From an uncultured Lactobacillus sp. (lineage in GTDB: Bacteria; Bacillota; Bacilli; Lactobacillales; Lactobacillaceae), in the NCBI GenBank assembly GCA_937916845.1, contig CALFSK010000043.1, positions 1 to 56,210 on the forward strand: 56,210 bases of DNA. The letters are read 5' to 3'. Of the stretch, positions 1-7,301 are shown in pieces. The position numbers and the translations under genes are program-made. Under the pieces are notes generated by a model. It saw only the letters and a program-made list of their open reading frames with translations, was not told the origin of the DNA and did no database searches. How positions within the stretch are numbered: the stretch's first letter is position 1; the number at the start of each line of letters is the position of its first letter.

Positions 1-10
1 CACAAAAACT

Positions 11-38
11 GGGTGTTGATGGAAATCCATCAACACCC
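11..38 (-). terminator. Rho-independent terminator
   Basis: A perfect 13-bp inverted repeat (11-23 with 26-38) has a 2-nt centre. Read on the minus strand it is followed by a run of five T, as in an intrinsic terminator. The nearest minus-strand gene inside the window ends 535 bp upstream, so this may end a long 3' region that includes repeat copy A. Confidence 0.6.
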
Positions 39-54
39 AATATTCTAGAGCCAA

Positions 55-105
55 AATAACGACCGAATCAAGGCAACATGCCAAGAATTCGATCGTTATT
101 TTTTT
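55..105 (+). terminator. Rho-independent terminator
   Basis: AATAACGA at 55-62 pairs with TCGTTATT at 93-100, with extra pairing inside (CGAAT with ATTCG), and a T run follows on the plus strand (98-105). It probably ends a plus-strand gene lying left of the window. The A run on the other side lets it work weakly in both directions. Confidence 0.6.
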
Positions 106-124
106 GATAGCTAAAGGTTGAAAA

Positions 125-545
125 GTCTAACACTGCTATCCACTTCGTCAGGTTACATGTTGTGCTATGAGGTGAGACTCCATCCACAAACGGTCTGGCG
201 TCTCACCTCATAGCCGATAACCAACGTCTTTGAAGTGCCCTGCAAAATTGGCAGATAAGAAAGCACCTAACAATCTTGCCGACACAGTACACCAGCTCTA
301 CCTGACTCCAATCAAAACAACCTTACTGTTATTATTGTCGGATAATCGGAGGTTGCCACTGATGGCATCGGTCGTGAAGGTGGTCTTAGGTCGGTGATTT
401 TTGCCGATCTTAGACCACGGACGGTCCGGGACAGCTGTCATTCAAAGATCGTTCCAGAATCGGAGCTAGACCGCTTCCCAGGCTAGCTCCGGTCCCACGA
501 CTGCATGTCATCAGTGGCAACCGGAATAGCTTACAAGTGGCTAAG
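125..545 (+). repeat. Structured intergenic repeat, copy A
   Basis: About 420 bp without a credible gene. It shares long blocks with the stretches at 5585-6050 and 30050-30455. A perfect 14-bp stem (351-364 with 509-522) closes a domain holding a 15-bp hairpin (380-394 with 404-418), and a GGAGCTAG/CTAGCTCC hairpin occurs near 464-490. Upstream, a GAGGTGAGAC arm pairs with GTCTCACCTC. Invariant blocks include GCCGACACAG and CATCGGTCGT. Stem changes relative to the other copies are often compensated, which points to a conserved fold. Function unknown. Confidence 0.8.
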
Positions 546-573
546 TCTCCTGATAAAAGTAGCTGAGTTCAGC

Positions 574-1326
574 TTAATCGTCCAATTCAGGTAAGAATCC
601 CTGCTGCCGGACAATTTGTAAAAACAGGTGCCGTTTAGCCGCTGAACCTAACGCTTCGTTGGTCATGTGGGCCAAGCTTTCATCCCGTGCGTGACTCGTC
701 CGCGCTTGATAATAGTCGTGCAACTGCTGATCAAATTCCGTCAACGTCTGCTGATAACTGGTTGGTTCCTGGTACTGGTCCTTAAAGAGAATGGCCGGTA
801 AAGCTAGTCGCGGCTTTTTCTCTGGTCGCGCCTCTGGATAACCCAGTTGCAACCCAAATACCGGCAAAGTTAATGGTGGTAAGTGCAATAAGTCAATCAC
901 CGCTTGCGTATCGTTGTTGATGGAACCAAGTACGACGCTTCCTAGTCCTTGGCTCTCCGCGACCATCACCATTGCTGCCGTCATCAAAGTGGCGTCCTCG
1001 ATGCTCCCCGCAAAACGGTCAAATTCGGTCAACGCCCGCTTGGCCGCCGTTCCCGGGGCTAAACTAGCATTACGATGCTGATCAGCCACAACCACCAGCA
1101 ACCGGCCATTGTCACGGACGGTTGACATTGTGGTGATTTCAGCTAACTTCGCCCGCACTTCTGGCTTGGTAATTTCAATCAAGCTATAGGCCTGTAAATA
1201 TTGGCTCGTTGGCATTTGTTGCGCCGTTGCAATAATCTGATGAAAGCTTTCATCGGTTACCGGTTGCGTCGTAAACGCGCGCTGGGTCCGGTGGGCATTT
1301 AACGTTTCTGTGACACTTAAACTCAA
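574..1326 (-). CDS. Nitroreductase-family NAD(P)H-flavin oxidoreductase
   Basis: A 250-residue protein of the FMN-dependent nitroreductase family (NfrA/FRP-like). The N-terminal HRTQRAF segment is the usual Arg-rich FMN phosphate contact and the central AMVMVAESQGLGSVVLG segment is typical of the fold. Such enzymes reduce flavins, quinones or nitro compounds in the cytoplasm; the substrate cannot be read from sequence. The start is TTG at 1326, chosen because AGGAGG lies about 7 nt upstream (complement of 1334-1339) and the codon overlaps the stop of the upstream gene (TTGA), so the two genes are translationally coupled. Confidence 0.85.
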   Translation of the reverse strand: MSLSVTETLNAHRTQRAFTTQPVTDESFHQIIATAQQMPTSQYLQAYSLIEITKPEVRAKLAEITTMSTVRDNGRLLVVVADQHRNASLAPGTAAKRALTEFDRFAGSIEDATLMTAAMVMVAESQGLGSVVLGSINNDTQAVIDLLHLPPLTLPVFGLQLGYPEARPEKKPRLALPAILFKDQYQEPTSYQQTLTEFDQQLHDYYQARTSHARDESLAHMTNEALGSAAKRHLFLQIVRQQGFLPELDD

Positions 1327-1748
1327 TTTAAATCCTCCTGTTTACGATTCAATTCGTGCGCCCAATCAGTCAGTTGGGGTAACACGTCCAAGTTCAGATT
1401 GAACACGATGCGCTCGCAAACCTGATCAATCTGAACGCTGCGAAAGAGCGGGTAGCGCACCCGCCCTTCAGAATGCGTCACCACGATACTTAAGCTTGTC
1501 AACTCGTCCAACGCCGTTTCCAATAAAGTAATCGCACGTTGTGGGAAATACTCGCGTTGCAACGCCGGGTCATCTAGTGAACAACCCGTTAGTCGTTCAA
1601 CATCTTGCCGGGTCAGTAGTAAGCTTTCCGAATGTTCTAAAATCAGCCGGGTCAAAATACTGATTGTTAATTGTGATTCAAACGCATTTCGGAACCGAAA
1701 GCGCGTTTGAAAGTGGTTCTGAATAAATTGTAATAGTTGGTTCTTCAA
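1323..1748 (-). CDS. Hypothetical protein, 141 residues
   Basis: I do not recognise this family. The protein has no signal peptide or membrane segment and looks helical; a central Arg-Leu-Thr-Gly-Cys-Ser stretch and a C-terminal segment with alternating hydrophobic residues suggest a small wHTH-like or adaptor fold, but this is only a guess. It starts at a TTG (1748) preceded by AAAGGG about 10 nt upstream, and its stop overlaps the start of the nitroreductase gene, so the pair forms one operon and may share a role in redox response. Confidence 0.7.
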   Translation of the reverse strand: MKNQLLQFIQNHFQTRFRFRNAFESQLTISILTRLILEHSESLLLTRQDVERLTGCSLDDPALQREYFPQRAITLLETALDELTSLSIVVTHSEGRVRYPLFRSVQIDQVCERIVFNLNLDVLPQLTDWAHELNRKQEDLN

Positions 1749-1802
1749 TCACAGGTCCCTTTCTCTCGATAGACCAAGTTTTGCCACATTTGACCGGCAA
1801 AT

Positions 1803-1828
1803 AAAAAACACCAGTGACGACTGATGTT
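1803..1828 (-). terminator. Rho-independent terminator of the 102-residue gene
   Basis: AACACCAGT (1807-1815) pairs with ACTGATGTT (1820-1828) with one mismatch; on the minus strand a run of six T follows. It lies directly after the stop of the gene at 1847-2155. Confidence 0.75.
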
Positions 1829-1846
1829 TAACAAATCCGGCTTGGA

Positions 1847-2155
1847 TTACCCAATGTGGTTTTCCTTTAAGATCAAATTAACTTCTTCCTGCATTTCAGG
1901 GGTTTTCGTCCATTCATCCCAGTGATCCATTGATTCGTCTGGAATCGTGAACGTCTCATTCACGTACGCTTCGTACTTCGCGACGTGGGTTGAATGGGGA
2001 ATATTTAATTGTAAAATCCGGACTTCCTTGATAAAGCCACGTTCAGCAGCCAGCTCGGCCCGCCCGTTCATCAGCATGTTGCCAATTTCCATGTAAGAAG
2101 TCCCGTCATTACGGGTGATTTCTTGGATAAGATCTAACACTTCATGATTTTTCAA
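1847..2155 (-). CDS. Hypothetical protein, 102 residues
   Basis: A small acidic cytoplasmic protein that I do not recognise; it has no transmembrane segment or signal. It is probably a lactobacillus-restricted family. The start is TTG at 2155, supported by GAGGG about 7 nt upstream. It is a single transcription unit, with its own strong promoter at 2179-2207 and its own terminator at 1803-1828. That clean arrangement favours a real, expressed gene. Confidence 0.7.
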   Translation of the reverse strand: MKNHEVLDLIQEITRNDGTSYMEIGNMLMNGRAELAAERGFIKEVRILQLNIPHSTHVAKYEAYVNETFTIPDESMDHWDEWTKTPEMQEEVNLILKENHIG

Positions 2156-2178
2156 ACTAATCCCTCACTTCAGATTTT

Positions 2179-2207
2179 AGTATAACGGGGCACCCGGAAG
2201 CTGTCAA
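2179..2207 (-). promoter_or_regulatory. Promoter of the 102-residue gene
   Basis: On the minus strand TTGACA (2202-2207) is followed after exactly 17 nt by TATACT (2179-2184), close to the sigma-A consensus, about 25 nt upstream of the TTG start. Confidence 0.8.
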
Positions 2208-2642
2208 AACCTAGCCCTGCGACAACGGATGCTGGGATTAGCCCTGTTTGAACCTGTTCCTACTTTGTGACAATTTTTCCAATAAAAAAACCACTATCCA
2301 AAGATAGTGGTCGGCATAAGAGAGAAAGAGAATTGATTAGAAGGTAACTAAATACCTTACAAACTAAGGATAAGCAAAAATGTAAGCGTTGTCAACAGTC
2401 AGTCAAAATAAATAGATAAATTGTCTGAATTTAATATCGTTTTATCATTCACAAGTTTAAAACATCTAATCAATCGCCAAATAAGTGGATTGGAGCCAGT
2501 TATTTACCCAACCTAGTTCGTACGTTCACTTTATTAAGATAGTCACGATTAAAACTTACTTGCTTCTCAGCGGACAAGCCCGTTAGCGAACTAAAAACAA
2601 ATTCATTTTCTAATTATCAATTATTTTAATTCACTAATTTAT
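2208..2642. other. Intergenic stretch, mostly without recognisable content
   Basis: About 435 bp. It holds the terminator at 2283-2311 and a small AAGGTA/TACCTT hairpin near 2342-2362. The rest is A/T-rich and shows no ORF with a ribosome binding site on either strand. It probably contains the long 3' region of the minus-strand gene that ends at 2643. Confidence 0.5.
2283..2311 (-). terminator. Rho-independent terminator
   Basis: ACCACTATC (2290-2298) pairs with GATAGTGGT (2303-2311); seven T follow on the minus strand. It is the first good terminator downstream of the glycerophosphotransferase gene ending at 2643. Confidence 0.8.
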
Positions 2643-4667
2643 TTATTGATTGGCCTCAATCTGATGCATGACGTACCGGACCACCTTAATGGCTGCCTGC
2701 CCGTCATCAATTGCACAAAAGCGTTCGTAAAACGCCCGAAACTTCGAATTTTGACTCATATCCGGTTGCCGCAAACCATTCCGGATATCTACCAATAGCT
2801 CGGCTTCGTTATGTGCGATCGTTCCTGGTAAATCGCGTTCATAATCCAAGTAAAACCCACGTAACTCGCCCTGATACAACTGATAATCGTAAGGGTAAAA
2901 TAGAATCGGCCGTTTCAAGTAGGCGTAATCAAAAAACACACTGGAATAATCCGTAATCAATAGGTCCGAGACTAAGTATAAGTCTGAAATATTAGGATAA
3001 CTCGACAGATCATAAACGAAGTCGCTGTATTCTGAAACGTCGAGAGCGTTTGAAATTAAGTAGTGCATCCGCAAAATCAAAACGGTATCTTCCCCAAAGC
3101 GCTGTTTAAAATCAGCCAAGCTAAACGGCAACTCAAAGGTATACTTTCCCTTTTCCACGAACTGATTATCGCGATAAGTCGGTGCGTACATGACGACTTT
3201 TTTATCCAGTGGAATCTTTAATTTCTGTTTAATCGCCGTAATATCCACCGGGGTCGCGTTGATCAATTCATCGTTGCGCGGGTACCCCACCTTCAGGATT
3301 TGATTATTAAATCCAAAGGCGGACCGGAAAATTTGTGTCGAATAATCGTTAGGACTAACTAAGGCGTCCCACCGGTTGGCTTCTTGAACAAAGTTTCGGT
3401 GGTAAGCCTCAGTAGTCGTCCCCGGCATCACAACGTTTTCAATATCCAGACCCAGTTTTTTCAGTGGCGTGCCGTGCCACGTCTGAACGTAAGTGACGTA
3501 CTTAGGCTTTTTGACCCAGGCCGGAAAGCGCGCGTTACTAATCCAATACTGGGCTTTTTCCAACGTTCGGGCCCACCGTGCCGTCCGGCGAACAACGTAC
3601 GCAATGTGGTTGGCCTTACAATAAGGAACCAACTCCCGCTCAACGGACCAGACAAAGTGAAATCCTGGATATAATTGCTTGAACATCTGGTAAATCGCCA
3701 GTGGACTATCACTGATCTGCCGCCCACCGAAGCTTTCAAAAATAATCGTCGTCGTGGCAAACGGTCGGTGGCCCTGCTTGAACAGCCACCGCATGTAGCG
3801 ATTGCTTAATTTCTCATGGAGTTGGTGTAACCCCAACTTGACACGCTCAGCCTTACTTCCTAGTGCAACGACCTTGTGCTTCAAGGATACCGGGGCGTCA
3901 GTTTGAATCTGAATCCGCCCATCCGCCGCTCGTTCAAGTCGCCCGATTCGGCCACTCGGCAAGACTTGCGCCCCGCTTTGACCCGTCAACTCACGGTCTA
4001 AAACCAAGCGCTGACGGACGTGCTGAGAATGATAATCATATTCAACGTAGAGATCGTAGGGTCCCGCCTCCGTCAGATCAGCAATGGGCATCGTTACTGA
4101 AAATAGTCCCCGCAACAATTCGGTCGCCGTCGCATACTTAGCCACCGTTTCAGTCGTTGCATTTTCCAAAAGTAAGCACTGATTGCCAAGCGGTTGGTCA
4201 TTGATTGCATTATGCCCCGTGATTGTCAGTCCGTCCTTCGTCAGGTTGATACTGTTGACCACGAACTCATCTGGATTTTGACCCGTATGAATCTCAAGTA
4301 ACGCGTGATTTTGGCCGTCCGCATTAAATTGAAAATAGCTATCCAATGTTAGTTGCTGGCGATCAGAAACGTATTCACTCTCGACTTCCAAGAGGTAGTG
4401 CTTGGTATCAACGTTAAACGTTAAGTACATGGCCCACGAAAACTCACGCTGGTCGTCCTGCTCAAAAATGAAGGCTGGCACTTCAATCGTCACGTCAACC
4501 ACGTGATGATGTTCTCGCCGTTTAATTGGCACGCACCGTGACGCCTTGGCATTGTTTTCCATAAAAATTATTGCAAGATCGTTCACCACGAAAGGGACAT
4601 CGATTAATTCAAGCGTCAACGCCTGTTGATTGCCATGTGAATGGACCTCTGACAAAATTGCTCGCAT
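2643..4667 (-). CDS. CDP-glycerol glycerophosphotransferase family protein, large form
   Basis: A 674-residue protein of the TagB/TagF family, which transfers glycerol-phosphate from CDP-glycerol to wall teichoic acid at the inner membrane face. Residues 300-674 are the catalytic domain: TWHGTPLK (396-403, likely base His), GYPRND (461-466), APTYRD (495-500), RMHY (533-536) and SDLLITDYSS (567-576). Residues 1-280 form a beta-rich N-terminal region with no enzyme motif that I recognise, probably a membrane or acceptor-binding module. ATG at 4667 has AAAGGGG just upstream. It follows the 284-residue gene after 15 bp, so the two are co-transcribed. Whether it primes (TagB) or polymerises (TagF) cannot be told from sequence. 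Confidence 0.85.
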   Translation of the reverse strand: MRAILSEVHSHGNQQALTLELIDVPFVVNDLAIIFMENNAKASRCVPIKRREHHHVVDVTIEVPAFIFEQDDQREFSWAMYLTFNVDTKHYLLEVESEYVSDRQQLTLDSYFQFNADGQNHALLEIHTGQNPDEFVVNSINLTKDGLTITGHNAINDQPLGNQCLLLENATTETVAKYATATELLRGLFSVTMPIADLTEAGPYDLYVEYDYHSQHVRQRLVLDRELTGQSGAQVLPSGRIGRLERAADGRIQIQTDAPVSLKHKVVALGSKAERVKLGLHQLHEKLSNRYMRWLFKQGHRPFATTTIIFESFGGRQISDSPLAIYQMFKQLYPGFHFVWSVERELVPYCKANHIAYVVRRTARWARTLEKAQYWISNARFPAWVKKPKYVTYVQTWHGTPLKKLGLDIENVVMPGTTTEAYHRNFVQEANRWDALVSPNDYSTQIFRSAFGFNNQILKVGYPRNDELINATPVDITAIKQKLKIPLDKKVVMYAPTYRDNQFVEKGKYTFELPFSLADFKQRFGEDTVLILRMHYLISNALDVSEYSDFVYDLSSYPNISDLYLVSDLLITDYSSVFFDYAYLKRPILFYPYDYQLYQGELRGFYLDYERDLPGTIAHNEAELLVDIRNGLRQPDMSQNSKFRAFYERFCAIDDGQAAIKVVRYVMHQIEANQ

Positions 4668-4682
4668 TAAGATTACCCCTTT

Positions 4683-5537
4683 CTAATAATTAAAAATCAA
4701 CTGATCAGGCAACACCGCAGACATTTCAACGTTTTGACTGACAGCCACGTAAAGTCTAGAATCCGCAGCGTCCAACCGTTGCAGGGCATAGCAATAAAAA
4801 TCATGAATGCCATTAAAATCAGTCGCATCGACGTAATCCATGACTTTAAAAATCGTTGTCTGTTCATTGTGCACGGTTAACGCTCCCGACGACTCACGGG
4901 ACTTCTTACTAGGTAAAGCTTCTGACTGAGGTGTCTCAAGGTCCGTAACTTGTAACTTGGCCGCGTTCTTGCCGTTGGAAATCTTTTGAACGGGCTGTTC
5001 TTCGCGCATAAATCGGTAAACTAACTCACCCTGAGCGTTCAATAATAAAGTTTCTTTCAAAACTTCCGCCTGAAAATTGCTAATGGTTACCGGACACCGT
5101 TGCTTTCCCCAAAAAACAACCTGTGTCAGTAAATTATCCTGATAAAAGTTTTGATAATTCAGTTGCTGGTCCGCCGTAAAGTGGGCCTCTTCTAACAACT
5201 GGTCATCGTGCAAATATCGCACGACGGTTCCCGTTGCGGACGTGTGACGGCGCACCGTCAAATTAGTGTGATCAACCTGCATCCGTGTCCGTTCAGATAG
5301 CGGACTCCCCTGCTCATGACTAAAGATGTTAAACAGGTCGGTAACCGTCACTAACGCTGGGTTAGTTGCAACCAAGGGTGCTAATAACTGATCAAAGGTA
5401 GTCCGTTCTAAAAAGTTTAAGTCCGCAAATAAAATTTGTACGGGAACTTGCTGTTCAAGTAACGCTCGTAGCTTAGCGCTAAAACCGTCCTGCTTAACAT
5501 CGGTTAGCGTCGTTACTAAAAAAATCGCTGATTTCAT
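4683..5537 (-). CDS. Teichoic-acid-cluster protein resembling a TagE N-terminal domain
   Basis: A 284-residue cytoplasmic protein. The pattern of an N-terminal alpha/beta stretch (KSAIFLVTTLTD... QVPVQILFADLNFLERTTF) followed by beta strands rich in Tyr and Phe resembles the non-catalytic N-terminal region of TagE-like poly(glycerol-phosphate) glucosyltransferases, but no glycosyltransferase domain follows. This is an inference, not a firm assignment. I chose ATG 5537 over the upstream in-frame ATG at 5552 because GGGGGA lies 6 nt before it. The gene is 15 bp upstream of the large glycerophosphotransferase and begins just right of repeat copy B. Confidence 0.6.
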   Translation of the reverse strand: MKSAIFLVTTLTDVKQDGFSAKLRALLEQQVPVQILFADLNFLERTTFDQLLAPLVATNPALVTVTDLFNIFSHEQGSPLSERTRMQVDHTNLTVRRHTSATGTVVRYLHDDQLLEEAHFTADQQLNYQNFYQDNLLTQVVFWGKQRCPVTISNFQAEVLKETLLLNAQGELVYRFMREEQPVQKISNGKNAAKLQVTDLETPQSEALPSKKSRESSGALTVHNEQTTIFKVMDYVDATDFNGIHDFYCYALQRLDAADSRLYVAVSQNVEMSAVLPDQLIFNY

Positions 5538-5574
5538 TCCGACATCCCCCATAAAAGCGAATTTATATTCTAAC

Positions 5575-6050
5575 TAAAAATTAAAAAGTCTAAAATTGCT
5601 ATTAACACCGTAACAGTGGCGATAATCATTCCCAAATTATCCGTTTCGGCGGACAAAACTGATGTGCTATGGGGGACTGCCCCAGCCGAAGTGCGGTCTG
5701 CGACCTCGATTCAAAGCCGCCAGCCCACGTCTTTGAATCGCCCCGCAACGGTAGTCGAAAAAACCATCGGCTACCGTTGCCGACACAGCACATCAATTCT
5801 GTCCGCCTTCGCTAAATTAGCTTTGCTGTTATTATTATCGGATAATTGAAGGTTGCCACTGATGGCATCGGTCGTGAAGGTGGTTTTAGGCCGGTGATTT
5901 TTCCGGACTTAGACCACGGACGGTCCAGGACAATTGCGCTTTTTGCAATTGTTCTGGGCGAGGGGCTAGACCGCTCCTAAGGCTAGCCCCGGTCCCACGA
6001 CCGCATGTCATCAGTGGCAACCGGAATAGCCTACAAATAGCTAATTTTTA
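5575..6050 (+). repeat. Structured intergenic repeat, copy B
   Basis: The most complete copy. An outer 9-bp A/T inverted repeat (5575-5583, 6042-6050) flanks it. A 5' domain is closed by 5651-5668 pairing with 5785-5804, and contains GATTCAAAG/CTTTGAATC and GCAACGGTAG/CTACCGTTGC (5745-5754 with 5771-5780). A 3' domain is closed by a perfect 14-bp stem (5851-5864 with 6009-6022) and contains hairpins 5880-5894/5903-5917, 5925-5937/5945-5957 and 5962-5969/5983-5990. No ribosome-binding-site-backed ORF is present. It lies between two minus-strand teichoic acid genes. Confidence 0.85.
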
Positions 6051-6079
6051 TTGGTTTAGATACTGACTTTAGTTCTAAC

Positions 6080-6125
6080 AAAAAAAGCGCCACTAACAAG
6101 AGAGACTTCTCCCCGTTAATAGCGC
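6080..6125 (-). terminator. Rho-independent terminator of tagD
   Basis: GCGCCACTAAC (6087-6097) pairs imperfectly with GTTAATAGCGC (6115-6125); seven T follow on the minus strand. It ends the tagD transcript before repeat copy B. Confidence 0.75.
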
Positions 6126-6181
6126 AACGTGGCAACGAATCCCCTGGTTATCTTTCGTTGCTCATTGTAACAAATTAAATT

Positions 6182-6583
6182 TTAATCAGCATCGACTTGC
6201 ATTCCCAAATCATGCTTGATTTTAGTGGTCGAAATGCCTTCAGTACGCGGTAAGTAGACTACTTCGCAATAATCCTTTAGGAAGTCGAACTTACCTTCCC
6301 AGTCATCACCCATCACAAAGGTATCGATATCGTGGTCTTGCACATCCTTGATTTTTTGATCCCAGCCTTGTTCTGGAATCACTTCGTCAACGTAACGGAT
6401 AGCTTCTAAAATGTACTTACGATCTTCAAACGACGTGTAAGCTTTTTTGCCTTTAATGGCATTAAATTCATCCGTAGAAACACAAACTGTTAAGTGGTCA
6501 CCCAATGCTTTGGCCCGCTTTAATAAGCGAATATGACCCTTGTGTAATAAATCAAATGTTCCGTAAGTGATTACTTTTTTCAT
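6182..6583 (-). CDS. tagD: Glycerol-3-phosphate cytidylyltransferase (paralogue 1)
   Basis: A 133-residue nucleotidyltransferase that makes CDP-glycerol and pyrophosphate from CTP and glycerol-3-phosphate, the activated precursor for glycerol teichoic acid. Length and motifs are those of TagD: GTFDLLHKGH at 8-17 (the HxGH CTP site), RYVDEVIP near 63-70, MGDDW at 91-95 and the complete RTEGISTT signature at 113-120. It is a single-gene unit with promoter (6625-6652) and terminator (6080-6125), divergent from a second tagD at 6874. Confidence 0.95.
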   Translation of the reverse strand: MKKVITYGTFDLLHKGHIRLLKRAKALGDHLTVCVSTDEFNAIKGKKAYTSFEDRKYILEAIRYVDEVIPEQGWDQKIKDVQDHDIDTFVMGDDWEGKFDFLKDYCEVVYLPRTEGISTTKIKHDLGMQVDAD

Positions 6584-6624
6584 AATATCTCCTAGACGTG
6601 ACTATCGTTAATTTAATACCATTC

Positions 6625-6652
6625 ATAGTACCATATATTCGCTCAAGGTCAA
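6625..6652 (-). promoter_or_regulatory. Promoter of tagD paralogue 1
   Basis: On the minus strand TTGACC (6647-6652) is followed after 16 nt by TACTAT (6625-6630), about 40 nt upstream of the ATG. Confidence 0.65.
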
Positions 6653-6807
6653 TTAGGATTTTAATTTTTTACCTTTTCATAAGGACATTGAACAATATTT
6701 AAATCCTTATCGCACCGCATTATTTTTCACTAATAGTTGTTAAACGCTCTAACTTCTGAAACGCCCAATCCGCCTCACTGCTCCCATGACCAGTGTCAAT
6801 TTCATGC

Positions 6808-6813
6808 TATAAT
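6808..6813 (+). promoter_or_regulatory. -10 box of the second tagD operon
   Basis: A perfect TATAAT lies 60 nt upstream of the plus-strand tagD start, preceded by ATGC as part of an extended -10. No good -35 box is seen at the usual spacing. Confidence 0.55.
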
Positions 6814-6873
6814 AGATGTGATTCTGTCCAGCATTATTAACTAACTTTTGGCATAAAGTAGGAGGATTTTCGT

Positions 6874-7278
6874 ATGAAACGTGTAATTACGTATGGTACC
6901 TTTGATTTATTACATTATGGCCACATTGAATTGTTGAAACGTGCTAAGGCCCTTGGCGACTATCTAATTGTCGCCCTCTCCACCGACGAGTTTAACTGGG
7001 AAAGCAAGCAAAAGAAGGCTTACTTTTCCTACGAAAAACGCAAAGCATTATTGGAAGCAATTCGCTACGTCGACTTAGTGATTCCTGAAAACTCTTGGGA
7101 TCAAAAAGTGAACGATATCAATTTCTACCAAATTGACAAATTCGTCATGGGAGACGACTGGAAAGGTAAATTCGATTTCGTTGGCGAACAGACCAACGCC
7201 GAAGTCATTTACCTGCCGCGGACACCTGAAATTTCTACGACCAAAATTAAGCACGACTTAAATTTCCAAAATAAATAG
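6874..7278 (+). CDS. tagD: Glycerol-3-phosphate cytidylyltransferase (paralogue 2)
   Basis: A 134-residue paralogue of the divergent tagD, with the same reaction predicted. GTFDLLHYGH is at 8-17 and MGDDW at 92-96. The signature at 116-123 reads RTPEISTT, so the Gly of the usual RTxGISTT is replaced by Glu; paralogue 1 keeps the Gly. ATG 6874 follows an AGGAGG ribosome site. It lies 23 bp upstream of a glycerophosphotransferase gene, so the pair makes and uses CDP-glycerol together. Confidence 0.93.
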   Translation: MKRVITYGTFDLLHYGHIELLKRAKALGDYLIVALSTDEFNWESKQKKAYFSYEKRKALLEAIRYVDLVIPENSWDQKVNDINFYQIDKFVMGDDWKGKFDFVGEQTNAEVIYLPRTPEISTTKIKHDLNFQNK

Positions 7279-7301
7279 AATTGTTGTGAGGATCTAGTTC
7301 A

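Noticed and set aside
5616..5849. A 77-codon plus-strand frame inside repeat copy B
   Set aside because: The frame is not kept in copies A and C, and the substitutions there follow stem pairing, not codons.
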